Part shown: one piece after another, positions 26,829 to 35,045 of the stretch
Layout of the letters: every line of letters starts with the position of its first letter
How positions within the stretch are numbered: the stretch's first letter is position 1
Origin: JAGLOK01 sp963677605
GTDB taxonomy: Bacteria > Bacillota > Clostridia > Christensenellales > UMGS416
Reading direction: 5' to 3'
Assembly: GCA_963677605.2 (NCBI GenBank)
Contig: CAXXDX010000005.1
Coordinates: forward strand, 265,818-329,817
DNA: 64,000 nt
Program-made: the position numbers and the translations under genes
Notes under the pieces: generated by a model
What the model was told of the DNA's origin: nothing
What the model saw: only the letters and a program-made list of their open reading frames with translations
The model's database searches: none

Positions 26829-26836
26829 AGTGTTTC

Positions 26837-26990
26837 CTTTCAATTGTACATTATTTGTTAAATTAAGTAAATAGTCTTATGCTTTCCGTCATTGGATAAA
26901 CAAAAAGACCCTTTTGGGTCTTTTATCTGCGCTTTGCACATTTATACTATTTCATTTAGCACTTATTCGGGTGTAATTTAGTGTAATTGT
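26837..26990 (-). repeat. Class A leader repeat, copy 5
   Basis: Carries the hairpin AAAAGACCC-AAAA-GGGTCTTTTT, TTTACT-17-TACAAT and ribosome binding site. Its ACACTAAATTACACC box overlaps the stop codon of the GH27 gene, so the glycosidase gene ends exactly inside the repeat. Confidence 0.75.
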
Positions 26991-28279
26991 TTCACAAGCT
27001 TAATAATCGTTCCCTTATGCGCCTTGAGCTTTACTGACAGAATATCATCAACTGTTCCCAAGCTTTCTCCGCTCCACACATCATTCGCATTGTAACTTCC
27101 TTCATAGCCACTTTCAGATAAAAGTACAGACGCAGCGCACAGATTATCGCTCAGGTTAAACATACCGACGTAAACCGTGCCGCTCTCCCCTTGCGCTGTC
27201 CATACGCCGAAGTTTTCACGGCGCACTGCCATGCGGTTATTTGTGGAATGCTGATTGATTTTTATCACTTCGCTGTTTGTTATAAGCGATAGGGAAAACT
27301 CATCCAAGTCCGTCATCTCGCACCCCAATATAAGCGGAGATTTCGCAATCGACCACAGAGACATCATGAAATACTGCTCATCTTCGGTCAGGTTTGTGTA
27401 TCTCGATGAATTGTTTTCATTATTGCTTCTCACCGAAAGATGCCCGATGGGAATCATGTCGGCGTCAGGATAATGCCCCTCACCCAAGTATGGATTCCAG
27501 TCAGTAAGCAGCCCAAACTGCTTGTAAAGCGAGTCCCAGTTGTCCCAAAAGTCATCGGAAATGCGCCACATATTCGCGTTTTTAACTAGACAGTCAGCAG
27601 GCTCTGTGCTGTGTGTTCCGGGTGACGTTGAAAACACAATCGGCCTTCCTGTTTTGTCTATGGCTTTTCTTATCATCTCAGCTTCATCGCAGTGGAATCT
27701 CGGCGGGTGAAGTGCAAGTCCCGAAAGATCATCCACTTTCAGGAAATCAACTCCCCACTCTGCATACATCGCAACTATCGAGTCATAATACGCCTGCCCT
27801 GCTTTAGCGTCCGGATTAATGCCGTACATATCCATGTTCCAAGGACATGTGTTAAGCCCCTGCGCCACATCGCGCGCAGTATACTTCGTTCCCTTTATCG
27901 GACAATCCGCATATGCAGCCTGCCTAGGTATTCCGCGCATAATGTGTATGCCAAACTTTAGACCGAGCGAGTGCACATAATCAGCCAGCGGTTTAAAACC
28001 CTTGCCGCCTTCCGAGCTTGGAAATCTATTCGGAGCAGGTATAAGCCTGCCGTATTCGTCCATGCAAAGCTTGGCGAGATTGCGATACTCAGTTCCTGCC
28101 GCTTCCGGCTCCGACCACTGTATATCCACCGTTATGTATTCCCATCCAAACTGTTTGAGGTTTTTGGCCATATACTCCGCATTCGCACGGACTTCCTCTT
28201 CCCGCACGCTCGCACCGTAGCAGTCCCAGCTGTTCCAGCCCATTGGCGGAGTTTTGGCAAATGAATTTTTGTTACTCAT
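26978..28279 (-). CDS. Glycoside hydrolase family 27 (alpha-galactosidase-like)
   Basis: 433 residues from ATG 28279 with GAGG upstream. GH27 (beta/alpha)8 barrel signatures: TPPMGWNSWDCYG near the start, YITVDIQWSE, GLKFGIHIMRGIPRQA, nucleophile Asp in DFLKVDDLSG, acid/base Asp in MWRISDDFWDNW, then a C-terminal beta domain. The HIMRGIPRQAAY loop is the variant found in GH27/GH27-like enzymes that act on beta-L-arabinopyranosides or alpha-galactosides, so exact substrate is open. No signal peptide: cytoplasmic. It is a metabolic gene embedded between cassettes, with its own perfect promoter, and seems to be cargo rather than part of the toxin system. Confidence 0.88.
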   Translation of the reverse strand: MSNKNSFAKTPPMGWNSWDCYGASVREEEVRANAEYMAKNLKQFGWEYITVDIQWSEPEAAGTEYRNLAKLCMDEYGRLIPAPNRFPSSEGGKGFKPLADYVHSLGLKFGIHIMRGIPRQAAYADCPIKGTKYTARDVAQGLNTCPWNMDMYGINPDAKAGQAYYDSIVAMYAEWGVDFLKVDDLSGLALHPPRFHCDEAEMIRKAIDKTGRPIVFSTSPGTHSTEPADCLVKNANMWRISDDFWDNWDSLYKQFGLLTDWNPYLGEGHYPDADMIPIGHLSVRSNNENNSSRYTNLTEDEQYFMMSLWSIAKSPLILGCEMTDLDEFSLSLITNSEVIKINQHSTNNRMAVRRENFGVWTAQGESGTVYVGMFNLSDNLCAASVLLSESGYEGSYNANDVWSGESLGTVDDILSVKLKAHKGTIIKLVKQLH

Positions 28280-28340
28280 AATATCCTCTTCTTCTTTTAT
28301 ATTCAAAACAATATGTTCTGCTATTTTGTTTTACTTAAAT

Positions 28341-28369
28341 ATTATAATTTTTGCTAGCATTTGTGTCAA
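28341..28369 (-). promoter_or_regulatory. Perfect sigmaA promoter of the GH27 gene
   Basis: Minus strand TTGACA (28369-28364), 17-base spacer, TATAAT (28346-28341), about 62 bases before the start codon. Confidence 0.85.
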
Positions 28370-28525
28370 AGATATACTGTTATATACATGGAATGAGAAA
28401 ATCGTCATCAGAATATAATGTATCAATGCGAGTTTTAAGCATTTTGAGTTGTTTTAATCGAATAACCCTTTCCTTTCTGTTTACTCTCGCTTCGCTCGGG
28501 ACATAGTAATGATAAAACTGCGTAA

Positions 28526-28552
28526 TAAAAAATCCCCCTCCGAGGAGGGGGA
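28526..28552 (-). terminator. Array terminator, after the 28577 lipoprotein
   Basis: CCCCCTCCTCGGAGGGGG stem followed by ATTTTTTATTACGCAG, 25 bases after the stop. A CGCTTCGCTCGGGACATAG leader-type hairpin remnant follows near 28487-28506. Confidence 0.83.
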
Positions 28553-28576
28553 ACTATCAGCTTTAGCATTATTAAA

Positions 28577-29392
28577 CTAGTCGAATAATATACCTACATA
28601 TTCACTAAAATCTTTATATACTTCACCAGTATCTTCTACTAAAAAATAATCTTCTATATATTCTTTTTTCCCATCAACAATTTTAAAAGTAGTAAAATAC
28701 ATATCGTAAGCACCATCATATGCAACTTGAACTTTCACGTCATCAGAAAGATTGCCATGTAGAATATTTTTCGCAAATTGCTCTATAAGCCATTTTTGAT
28801 TATAGTCTGATAGCCTAAATGGTTCTTCTTTATCTTCGCTCGTGAAGATATTGCCTACTATATATTCTTTATTTGCTTCATCTCTGTAAAACAAGTCACC
28901 GTTTATTGTATTAAGAATTATTGGAATTACGTTTAATCCTTCCGGAACATTCCTTGTCCAAATTAGATAAAGCTCATCTGGGTATTCTTCAAAATTAATT
29001 AGCCTATATAAATACTCATCCCTACCCAGCTTATTGCACATAATATCAATAAGCTCCCATTCCGTCATATCAAAAGCGAGTGTTTTCCCTTCTGATATAA
29101 TCTGCTGTTTAAATGCTAAATCTTCTTCCGTTGGTTCATAAACAGGTGTTGGCTGCGGTAAAGCATCATAAAGCGATATTTTTTCACTTGGTTCTTCCGG
29201 AGTTGGTGAAGGAGCAAGTGTTGTCTCTTTTGTAGGCTCAGCTGTAATTTCAGGTGTTTCTACATTAGAAGCAGCTTCTATTTGCTCTTCTTTAGTTGCA
29301 GCAGAAGAAAATTTACTATCTGTATTTTCACCTTCACATGATGTTAATAAACATATAAAGCAAACAATCGTTAGTATAATAAATCGTTTCAT
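28577..29392 (-). CDS. Lipoprotein, possible orphan immunity protein
   Basis: 271 residues from ATG 29392 (GGAG 5-6 bases upstream). Lipobox CLLTSC near residue 18, a Thr/Pro/Glu-rich linker of about 60 residues (APSPTPEEPSEK), then a compact domain of about 180 residues with DMTEWELIDIMCNKLGRDEY and a final EDTGEVYKDFSEYVGILFD. It has its own promoter and terminators on both sides, and no toxin gene directly upstream: the preceding gene is the cassette 6 immunity candidate. It could be a stand-alone immunity gene left after loss of its toxin. Function unknown. Confidence 0.65.
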   Translation of the reverse strand: MKRFIILTIVCFICLLTSCEGENTDSKFSSAATKEEQIEAASNVETPEITAEPTKETTLAPSPTPEEPSEKISLYDALPQPTPVYEPTEEDLAFKQQIISEGKTLAFDMTEWELIDIMCNKLGRDEYLYRLINFEEYPDELYLIWTRNVPEGLNVIPIILNTINGDLFYRDEANKEYIVGNIFTSEDKEEPFRLSDYNQKWLIEQFAKNILHGNLSDDVKVQVAYDGAYDMYFTTFKIVDGKKEYIEDYFLVEDTGEVYKDFSEYVGILFD

Positions 29393-29414
29393 CAGCATCT
29401 CCGCTTTTTCTTTC

Positions 29415-29443
29415 ATTATACACTGATGGGAATTATCGGTAAA
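29415..29443 (-). promoter_or_regulatory. Promoter of the 28577 lipoprotein
   Basis: Minus strand TTTACC, 17-base spacer, TATAAT at 29420-29415, overlapping the upstream end of the long open frame, which supports the start at 29392. Confidence 0.7.
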
Positions 29444-29450
29444 GGTGAAC

Positions 29451-29478
29451 AAAAAAAATCCCCCTCCGAGGAGGGGAA
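29451..29478 (-). terminator. Array terminator, after cassette 6
   Basis: CCCCTCCTCGGAGGGG stem followed by eight T on the minus strand, 15 bases after the immunity gene stop. Confidence 0.85.
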
Positions 29479-29492
29479 ATAACTAATATTGT

Positions 29493-29888
29493 TTACATCA
29501 ACTTTGATAAAGCATCAGAAGATCCATCATGTATATAGACCGTGCCTATATCCGCCATTGAATTTTCAATACTGAAAAACTGGTTAATCTTTTTATTCTC
29601 TATGCTATACACTTTGAGCTCAAAAATATAACCTTTAAACAAATGTAAATCAAGTGCAATTGTGTCTCCATTAGGTTGTTTAGCTTCAGCAAAAATATAG
29701 TTAATACTATCATTTGGATAAGGTTTCAAATGAGCAGGAACAAAAAACTTATATAGTAACTGAGAGCTAGTAAATTCCGATTTAATCTTTGCTTTCTTTG
29801 CTTGTGTAATCAAAACTTTTTTATCCATAATATTAGCTTTCAGAATTATTTTAATCCAATTAATTTCATTCTTTCTGAGCTTCCGCAT
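29493..29888 (-). CDS. Cassette 6 immunity candidate, soluble
   Basis: 131 residues starting behind an AGGAGGAATTT ribosome binding site, 16 bases after the toxin gene stop. No membrane segment or lipobox: unlike all other candidates in the array it should be cytoplasmic. It is mixed alpha/beta with LHLFKGYIFELKVYSI and a GTVYIHDGSSDALSKLM end. A cytoplasmic partner fits a toxin that acts on RNA or another cytoplasmic target, which agrees with the RNase-like look of the cassette 6 C-terminus. No known family recognised. Confidence 0.65.
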   Translation of the reverse strand: MRKLRKNEINWIKIILKANIMDKKVLITQAKKAKIKSEFTSSQLLYKFFVPAHLKPYPNDSINYIFAEAKQPNGDTIALDLHLFKGYIFELKVYSIENKKINQFFSIENSMADIGTVYIHDGSSDALSKLM

Positions 29889-29904
29889 AAATTCCTCCTA
29901 TTAG

Positions 29905-30639
29905 CTAATCAATTAAATAAAATGTCCCTATATTAATTTTATCATTGGCGTATTTAAATGCGCTGTATTTTATTTTTATACCATCTATAATAATAACAAA
30001 CGAGCCTTGTTCTCCTATATTTAATCCTTTTATTAAAACATCTTTTGCCAAAATTCTTTGGACATAATCTGCCTCCATACCTGTCCCCGTTAATTTCCTA
30101 GCACCGTGACCAAATTCAATTCTAATATCATCAGATCTATATGCTTCTGATACACCTCCTCCACCTTTAGGAACAGTATATCCTTCTTCATTTATTGCAT
30201 ATGCAATCTTATCTACTGTTTGATTAATATCATTTGTAGCAAAAGATTCTGCGTAATCGCGAATACCTTTAACCATACCACCTAAGGCTAAAACTTTAAA
30301 TGCAAATTCAGTACTATCGGCTAAATGCTGTAAAGATAAAGGCTCTTCAGGATTTACCGCATTATTATATAACTCTGCCCCTCCCCACGTTAAATTATCA
30401 ATTATATTGTATGTACTAGGATTCTGTCTTGCAATTTGCTCTCTCTTTTGTTGTTCCTCCCATGATTGGTTTACACTGTCTAAATAACCAAATGTTAAAT
30501 AATTTCCCCAATTATAAAAACTAGGGTCGTTAAACGCTGCATCCGCTCTATCAACATAGTCATCTAATAATCCATTTGAATATTTTTTGACTAAATTATA
30601 TGGAGTCTTATTGTTTTCGTAATTTTCATTTAGGTATTG
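29905..30639 (-). pseudogene. Cassette 6 toxin-like gene, part after an in-frame TAA
   Basis: Directly after the TAA the same frame continues for 244 codons to 29905 without interruption. The start of this part reads QYLNENYENNKTPYNLV, and the end is a compact domain with IEFGHGARKLTGTGM, YVQRILAK, GSFVIIIDGIKIKYSAF and NIGTFYLID. The His-Gly-Ala-Arg plus C-terminal strand pattern recalls small RNase toxin domains of the barnase/EndoU/colicin (BECR) kind; this is a weak assignment. An ATG at 30276 opens the last 123 residues but lacks a clear ribosome binding site. Either a nonsense-inactivated toxin or one that needs readthrough. Confidence 0.6.
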
Positions 30640-31473
30640 TTAGCACAAATATCGATTCTTCAAAATATCTTTTACATCTTGTAAGAAAGGTAAATTCTCA
30701 TCTAACTTGTTATCAATGGTTTTGTTTAGCCACTTTTCATAATCACTCGCCTTGTTATCCCAGCTAGCTCTTATATCATCAACCATTTGCTGATCTTCAT
30801 CTGATAAATTCCTACCCATATCATAAAGCGCATCCTGCTCTTTATTGCTCTGAGCCCGCAACACATTTTTCAGCTCGCTATCAGTCATACCTTTAATAGC
30901 TTCTCTGGCTGCTGCTTCACTTCCATAGTAAGCTTTAAAGAGTTCCATATCTTTTGGTGAAATATACCTTGTAACCTCCCAATTACCAATAACAGTACCA
31001 GCATCAATCATACTTTTTGCCGCATCAGCTTTAGCATCTTCCGGCATGTTGGAGCTTTCAACAAAACTATTAATATCAGCTATTCTCTGTTCTTCCGCTT
31101 TTTCTGCTCTTGCTATATCCGCTTCCGCAACTACCCTTATCTCTTCCGGCAAATACTCCAAAGCATATTCTGTGTCTTTTGTCATACTGTTTGTGTTAGT
31201 TTTGTTAGGCGAGCTGTTTTTTATCGAGGTTGAAAAGCCTGCTTTAGATCCTACTTTTTTGCTTTCTGTTTTTAAAGCCGCGCTTTTGTTTTTATCCATG
31301 TCAGCTTTTGCTATCTCTCGAATATCCTCAGTTAAGTATTCCAAAGCAGCATAATAGTCGTTTTCTTCCCTTGCTATCTGAGCTGCTGTTTTGCCAAATT
31401 GACTGCTTCTTCCCGTTCTTCTTCGTGAAGATATTCCATCTCCAAGTTCCATTCTTGATCTGCTACGTGCCAT
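30640..31473 (-). CDS. Cassette 6 toxin-like gene, part before the in-frame TAA (class B)
   Basis: 277 residues from ATG 31473. Class B N-terminus: Arg/Ser-rich MARSRSRMELGDG, SSQFGKTAAQI motif, two copies of the ALEYLPEEIR-type repeat, SFVESSNMPEDAKAD, a YYG repeat (MELFKAYYGSEAAAREAI), and the junction motif NKEQDALYDMGRNLSDEDQQ. It ends in KNRYLC then TAA at 30640-30642, and the frame is open again right behind. With the stop read through the protein would be 522 residues, the usual size for the array. Confidence 0.68.
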   Translation of the reverse strand: MARSRSRMELGDGISSRRRTGRSSQFGKTAAQIAREENDYYAALEYLTEDIREIAKADMDKNKSAALKTESKKVGSKAGFSTSIKNSSPNKTNTNSMTKDTEYALEYLPEEIRVVAEADIARAEKAEEQRIADINSFVESSNMPEDAKADAAKSMIDAGTVIGNWEVTRYISPKDMELFKAYYGSEAAAREAIKGMTDSELKNVLRAQSNKEQDALYDMGRNLSDEDQQMVDDIRASWDNKASDYEKWLNKTIDNKLDENLPFLQDVKDILKNRYLC

Positions 31474-31484
31474 AATTTCTTGTT

Positions 31485-31860
31485 TCCTTTCTTTTTTATA
31501 CCCCTAATTAATTCGGGGCATAGTAAAGGAGCGCGCGGCTTTGCCGCGCACCCTAGTTGTAATTTTTATTTAGTTAGAAATTATTCTTTCTAAAATTTCT
31601 TCTAACTATATTTTTAAGCCCTACTTAAAGATGTTATAAAAATGTTGTAAGACTGAGTAGGGTTGTGAGTGTGTGAAGGAGCGTATCAAACATACGTGAC
31701 TGAAACACACTTCACAACCATCGCTCAGAACCTTCTTTCTTAGTTCATACAGTGCAATGGCAGTGTTTAAAAACACTGCTTATTACGCATTTTTAGAGCG
31801 TCGTCATTTCTTATACGCTCCCCTCTCCTCAGCACAGCCAAGATAAATCTGAGTAATAAA
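31485..31860 (-). repeat. Class B long leader repeat, copy 1
   Basis: About 370 bases almost identical to 43388-43760 and very similar to 40360-40725. Elements in plus-strand order: a CCCC...GGGG hairpin next to GCATAGT, GCGCGCGGC-TTT-GCCGCGCA palindrome, A/T-rich TTAGAAATTATTCTTTCTAA-type inverted repeats, AGTGTTTAAAAACACT, and CGTCGTC...CTCTCCTCAGCA, the portal 3'-end box. It separates the cassette 7 terminator from cassette 6 and must contain its promoter. Confidence 0.8.
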
Positions 31861-31884
31861 AAATCCCCCTCCGAAGAAGGGGGA
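31857..31884 (-). terminator. Array terminator copy before cassette 6 leader
   Basis: CCCCCTTCTTCGGAGGGGG stem followed by ATTTTTTATTA. It follows the remnant immunity gene at 31898-32040. Confidence 0.82.
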
Positions 31885-31897
31885 AAATTATCGCATT

Positions 31898-32040
31898 TCA
31901 TTTATTCTTTATACTTTCTTGTATAAGTTCACCTGCTTCTTTTGAAATAGGTAAATAGGCACGGGCATAGTTTTCATTATGAATATAATAATTATTATCA
32001 GCTAAATATACATCTAACCAAAGGCTCAAGTTATATTCGC
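31898..32040 (-). pseudogene. 3' remnant of a cassette 11-type immunity gene
   Basis: These 143 bases are identical to the 3' end of the gene at 43800-44468 (stop at the same place before the same terminator), encoding the last 47 codons, ending YLPISKEAGELIQESIKNK. Homology stops abruptly after TTATATTCGC at 32040. The 75 bases between this and the full gene at 32116 are unique. It shows that the leader, terminator and tail of a neighbouring pair were copied here as a block. Confidence 0.85.
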
Positions 32041-32115
32041 GAAACGCGGTAAGGTTTATTGCATAAACTCTCAGACAAAAAATTAGGCCATGATGCGGTG
32101 CTAACTGTTGTTTAG

Positions 32116-33354
32116 TTAATCTGCAATTGCGTGCATAGTTTCCACAAACTCATTATCCACCTCGAAGTAACCGGAATCATCAAATGCTTTAATATAATAT
32201 TTATTCGAATCTAAACTCCTCCATAATCGAATCCGACAAATAAGAGATGGCATTTCAGAGTTTATGCAATTAAAATATGCAGTAATTTCCTTATCTCCAA
32301 TATCTGTCACAGACTCATTATTAATATAGGAAAAAATTCTGTCAACAATCTCTCTCTTTTGAGTTTTAACTAATGTTTGGTCAGTATAATTCAAATCACC
32401 TTTCTTTAAGTGCCTAATTATACAAATTTCAATTTCATCCACCGATTCCATACTTGGAGCTGAAACTATGATATCTTCACTGACATAATAACTTATATCT
32501 CCAAATAAATCCCCATAATCCGATATTAGACACAAAACCATATTTTCAGCATCACCGGCTGGTTTATAAACGGCTTCTTTATCCATACTTATGCCGATTT
32601 GTTTTGGCTCTTCAAACTCCCATAAAAAATCCTTATCCAAAAAGTATTCCTGCCCGCGATAGCTAATTGAATACTGATCTGCGCTTATTTCTTCTTTTTC
32701 AATGAGTGCCCCTCCGAGTTTTACTATTTGCTCTCCAATATCATTATCCAACGGTATATAAATACTACTCGGCAAAACTATTATATAGTAATTATTTTCA
32801 TTTGAGGTTACATTCATTGTGCACGAGAGATTGTATTGTGAATGATGGCAATAAACATATGCATAGTTTTCATTAGAATTTATATTTTCTTCAGGTACAC
32901 CAATTGTTTCGTCTTTATTGTATTCATCAAGCGCATTTAATATGCCATACTTAATTTCTTCGCTTACTTCCTCTTCAAAACCCTGCAAATAAATTTCGCC
33001 TATATTGCTTGATGAAGGGCTCTTTAATTCAATATCTTCTCTATAAAAAGCGCCATATCCCATAGTTTCTACATTAAATGCTTCCCAAACTTCTATAAAT
33101 TTGTTCCTATCATCCCCAGTGGATTTATACACCCAACTGCTTAATCCGTTTGCAAAACCACCGAATCTGTCATCATGCAAACTCCAAACAGGACAATTTA
33201 TGTATCTTTTTCCTCTGTACATTGTCTCATATCTGTCTGGATTATTGTCATCAACTTTAAGAAATGAAATTTTGAAACCGAACAGCCAAATTGGAAACAT
33301 GATTAGAATAGCAATTATTACATATTTAAATATTCTTTTATTTTTATCATTCAT
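32116..33354 (-). CDS. Cassette 7 immunity candidate, two-domain membrane protein
   Basis: 412 residues. One N-terminal membrane helix (MNDKNKRIFKYVIIAILIMF), identical for about 36 residues to the cassette 11 partner, then a domain of about 165 residues shared with it (FANGLSSWVYKSTGDD, FYREDIELKSPSSSNIGEIY). A second domain of about 200 residues follows that the cassette 11 protein lacks (QYSISYRGQEYFLDKDFLWEFEE onward, split here as SISYRGQEYFLDKDF). The start is 19 bases after the JAB-like toxin gene. The extra domain could be a second immunity module fused in frame. Confidence 0.7.
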   Translation of the reverse strand: MNDKNKRIFKYVIIAILIMFPIWLFGFKISFLKVDDNNPDRYETMYRGKRYINCPVWSLHDDRFGGFANGLSSWVYKSTGDDRNKFIEVWEAFNVETMGYGAFYREDIELKSPSSSNIGEIYLQGFEEEVSEEIKYGILNALDEYNKDETIGVPEENINSNENYAYVYCHHSQYNLSCTMNVTSNENNYYIIVLPSSIYIPLDNDIGEQIVKLGGALIEKEEISADQYSISYRGQEYFLDKDFLWEFEEPKQIGISMDKEAVYKPAGDAENMVLCLISDYGDLFGDISYYVSEDIIVSAPSMESVDEIEICIIRHLKKGDLNYTDQTLVKTQKREIVDRIFSYINNESVTDIGDKEITAYFNCINSEMPSLICRIRLWRSLDSNKYYIKAFDDSGYFEVDNEFVETMHAIAD

Positions 33355-33373
33355 TCAGTTATTCTCCCTATGG

Positions 33374-34819
33374 TTATGGTGTATGCGGCAATGTTCCGTC
33401 CGGCAAAATATCAAATTCATAATCATTGTATTTATAATCATCATTATCCAACTTTTTAAATATTGTGTTCGGCATAGATTCATCAAACAACATTAGGTTT
33501 CCCTTATCAACATCAGATACATACATATTATCTACAGTTGGCCATCTTGCAACAAGCTCGTCTCCTATAAGACCTCTTGAGAATTTCGTCATATAATTAG
33601 GACCATCGGAAGGATGAGTGTGGGTTACAGATATCGGTATAGGATTAAATGGATCCATCGTATATGCCGCAATCCTTGCAGCTGTACCTGCTACAACATT
33701 ATTTTGCATTCCCTCATAAATATCATCCGTAGTATACATATTAACCGTATACTTCCCACCATTTGCATCTTCCATCGTAACAGGTACTTTTATAATTATA
33801 TTGCCTGTTTCCCTGTTATCTGCGATAGTAATTGGGTTTGCCTGCTGCGCATATGCAATGTTTGCATCCTTTTCCGTCCAAAAGACACCGTTTGGGTACA
33901 TATCAGCATCCAACATTGTTGAATTGTTTAATATATTACTGAAATCCTGAACGCCATACGTTGCTGCATAGTTTGCTATATCAAACTGGTTGATATCTAT
34001 CCCCTGTTCGCGATACCCTTTATAAACATCCTTTACAGTTTGAAATGTTTCAGTTTTCACATTCAACTGGTCTTTATTTTGCGAAATAAAAGTATCCAAC
34101 TTTTCGGTGTTATCTTTACGCCAGTCCAAATAATTATCCCATTTATCTGAGATACTCTCTGCAAAATCCTCCACTTTATTATATCCACCTTTTACATATT
34201 TTTCAACTTCGTTTGTTCCATTGCCTACATCATTTTTTACTTCCCTATATTCGTCCATGCCATCTTCTTCTATTTGATTTAGTTTATCCAATATCCGAGC
34301 TTCAGTTTCGTTATACTTCGCCATAGCATCCGCGTTGTTTCCGATAACTTTTTCTACAACGTTTGTTTTAAAATCCGAATAAACTTTTTTACCGTTATCT
34401 TTTGCGGTATTGTATACAGTATTGGCAGTGTCCTCAACATCCATATATATATTAGAAGCAATATCTTTATTCATATTATAGATTGTTTTAACAGCTTGTT
34501 TGAATGTCTGTGGTTTTTCTTCAACAGCTTCTATTACCTCTTTTACAATGTTATCATTGACCCAGTCTTTTGTATCATCCACCCTTTCATCAACAAATTC
34601 AACTACATCCTCCGCCGTATCTTCTGCCCAATCAACAACATCTTCCACAGAATCAACAACCGTGTTAACTGCATTGTTAAGCCAGTCTCCTGCTCTCTCA
34701 AAAAAGTTCTTTTCTTCCTCATCGATTTCTTCTGCTGTCATTCCGTACTGTTCATTTGATTTGCCGGAGCTTGATTCTTTATCGTCTTTTCCTGTTATCC
34801 AATTCCATAGTTTGCCCAT
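33374..34819 (-). CDS. Cassette 7 polymorphic toxin-like protein, JAB/DUF4329-like C-terminus (class C)
   Basis: 481 residues from ATG 34819 with AAAGGAAAATATT upstream. Class C N-terminus: MGKLWNWITGKDDK, NEQYGMTAEEI motif, then a long acidic, Val/Asp-rich amphipathic helical stretch (DSVEDVVDWAEDTAEDVVE) and coiled-coil-like helices to about residue 290. The C-terminal ~190 residues carry VTHTHP followed 10 residues on by FSRGLIGDELVARW, the His-x-His-Pro...Ser...Asp layout of JAB/MPN metalloproteases and of DUF4329 toxin domains. Near-identical N-terminus and related C-terminus in cassette 11. No signal peptide. Confidence 0.75.
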   Translation of the reverse strand: MGKLWNWITGKDDKESSSGKSNEQYGMTAEEIDEEEKNFFERAGDWLNNAVNTVVDSVEDVVDWAEDTAEDVVEFVDERVDDTKDWVNDNIVKEVIEAVEEKPQTFKQAVKTIYNMNKDIASNIYMDVEDTANTVYNTAKDNGKKVYSDFKTNVVEKVIGNNADAMAKYNETEARILDKLNQIEEDGMDEYREVKNDVGNGTNEVEKYVKGGYNKVEDFAESISDKWDNYLDWRKDNTEKLDTFISQNKDQLNVKTETFQTVKDVYKGYREQGIDINQFDIANYAATYGVQDFSNILNNSTMLDADMYPNGVFWTEKDANIAYAQQANPITIADNRETGNIIIKVPVTMEDANGGKYTVNMYTTDDIYEGMQNNVVAGTAARIAAYTMDPFNPIPISVTHTHPSDGPNYMTKFSRGLIGDELVARWPTVDNMYVSDVDKGNLMLFDESMPNTIFKKLDNDDYKYNDYEFDILPDGTLPHTP

Positions 34820-34844
34820 AATATTTTCCTTTCATTTCTGTTAT

Positions 34845-34992
34845 TACCCCAAACTTCTCTTAGGGCATAGTAATGAGGTGTGCGGTTAAGCTGTACACCT
34901 CTATATGTTTCGTATTTATTATTTATATGTTTATTACGCTTTTTTAAGGTGTCTGCTTCTTATACACTCCCCTCTCCTCTGCACAGTCAAGA
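34845..34992 (-). repeat. Class C leader with portal 3'-end box
   Basis: Contains a CCCCAAACTTCTCTTAGGGC hairpin near the ribosome binding site and, at 34949-34986, GTCTGCTTCTTATACACTCC then CCTCTCCTC, the closest of all cassette boundaries to the 3' end of the portal gene (46146-46178). Confidence 0.7.
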
Positions 34993-35005
34993 TAAATCCG
35001 TATAA

Positions 35006-35033
35006 TAAAAAATCCCCCTCCAAGGAGGGGGGA
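35006..35033 (-). terminator. Array terminator, after cassette 8
   Basis: CCCCCCTCCTTGGAGGGGG stem followed by ATTTTTTATTA, 13 bases after the stop. Confidence 0.83.
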
Positions 35034-35045
35034 AGCTAATGACTA

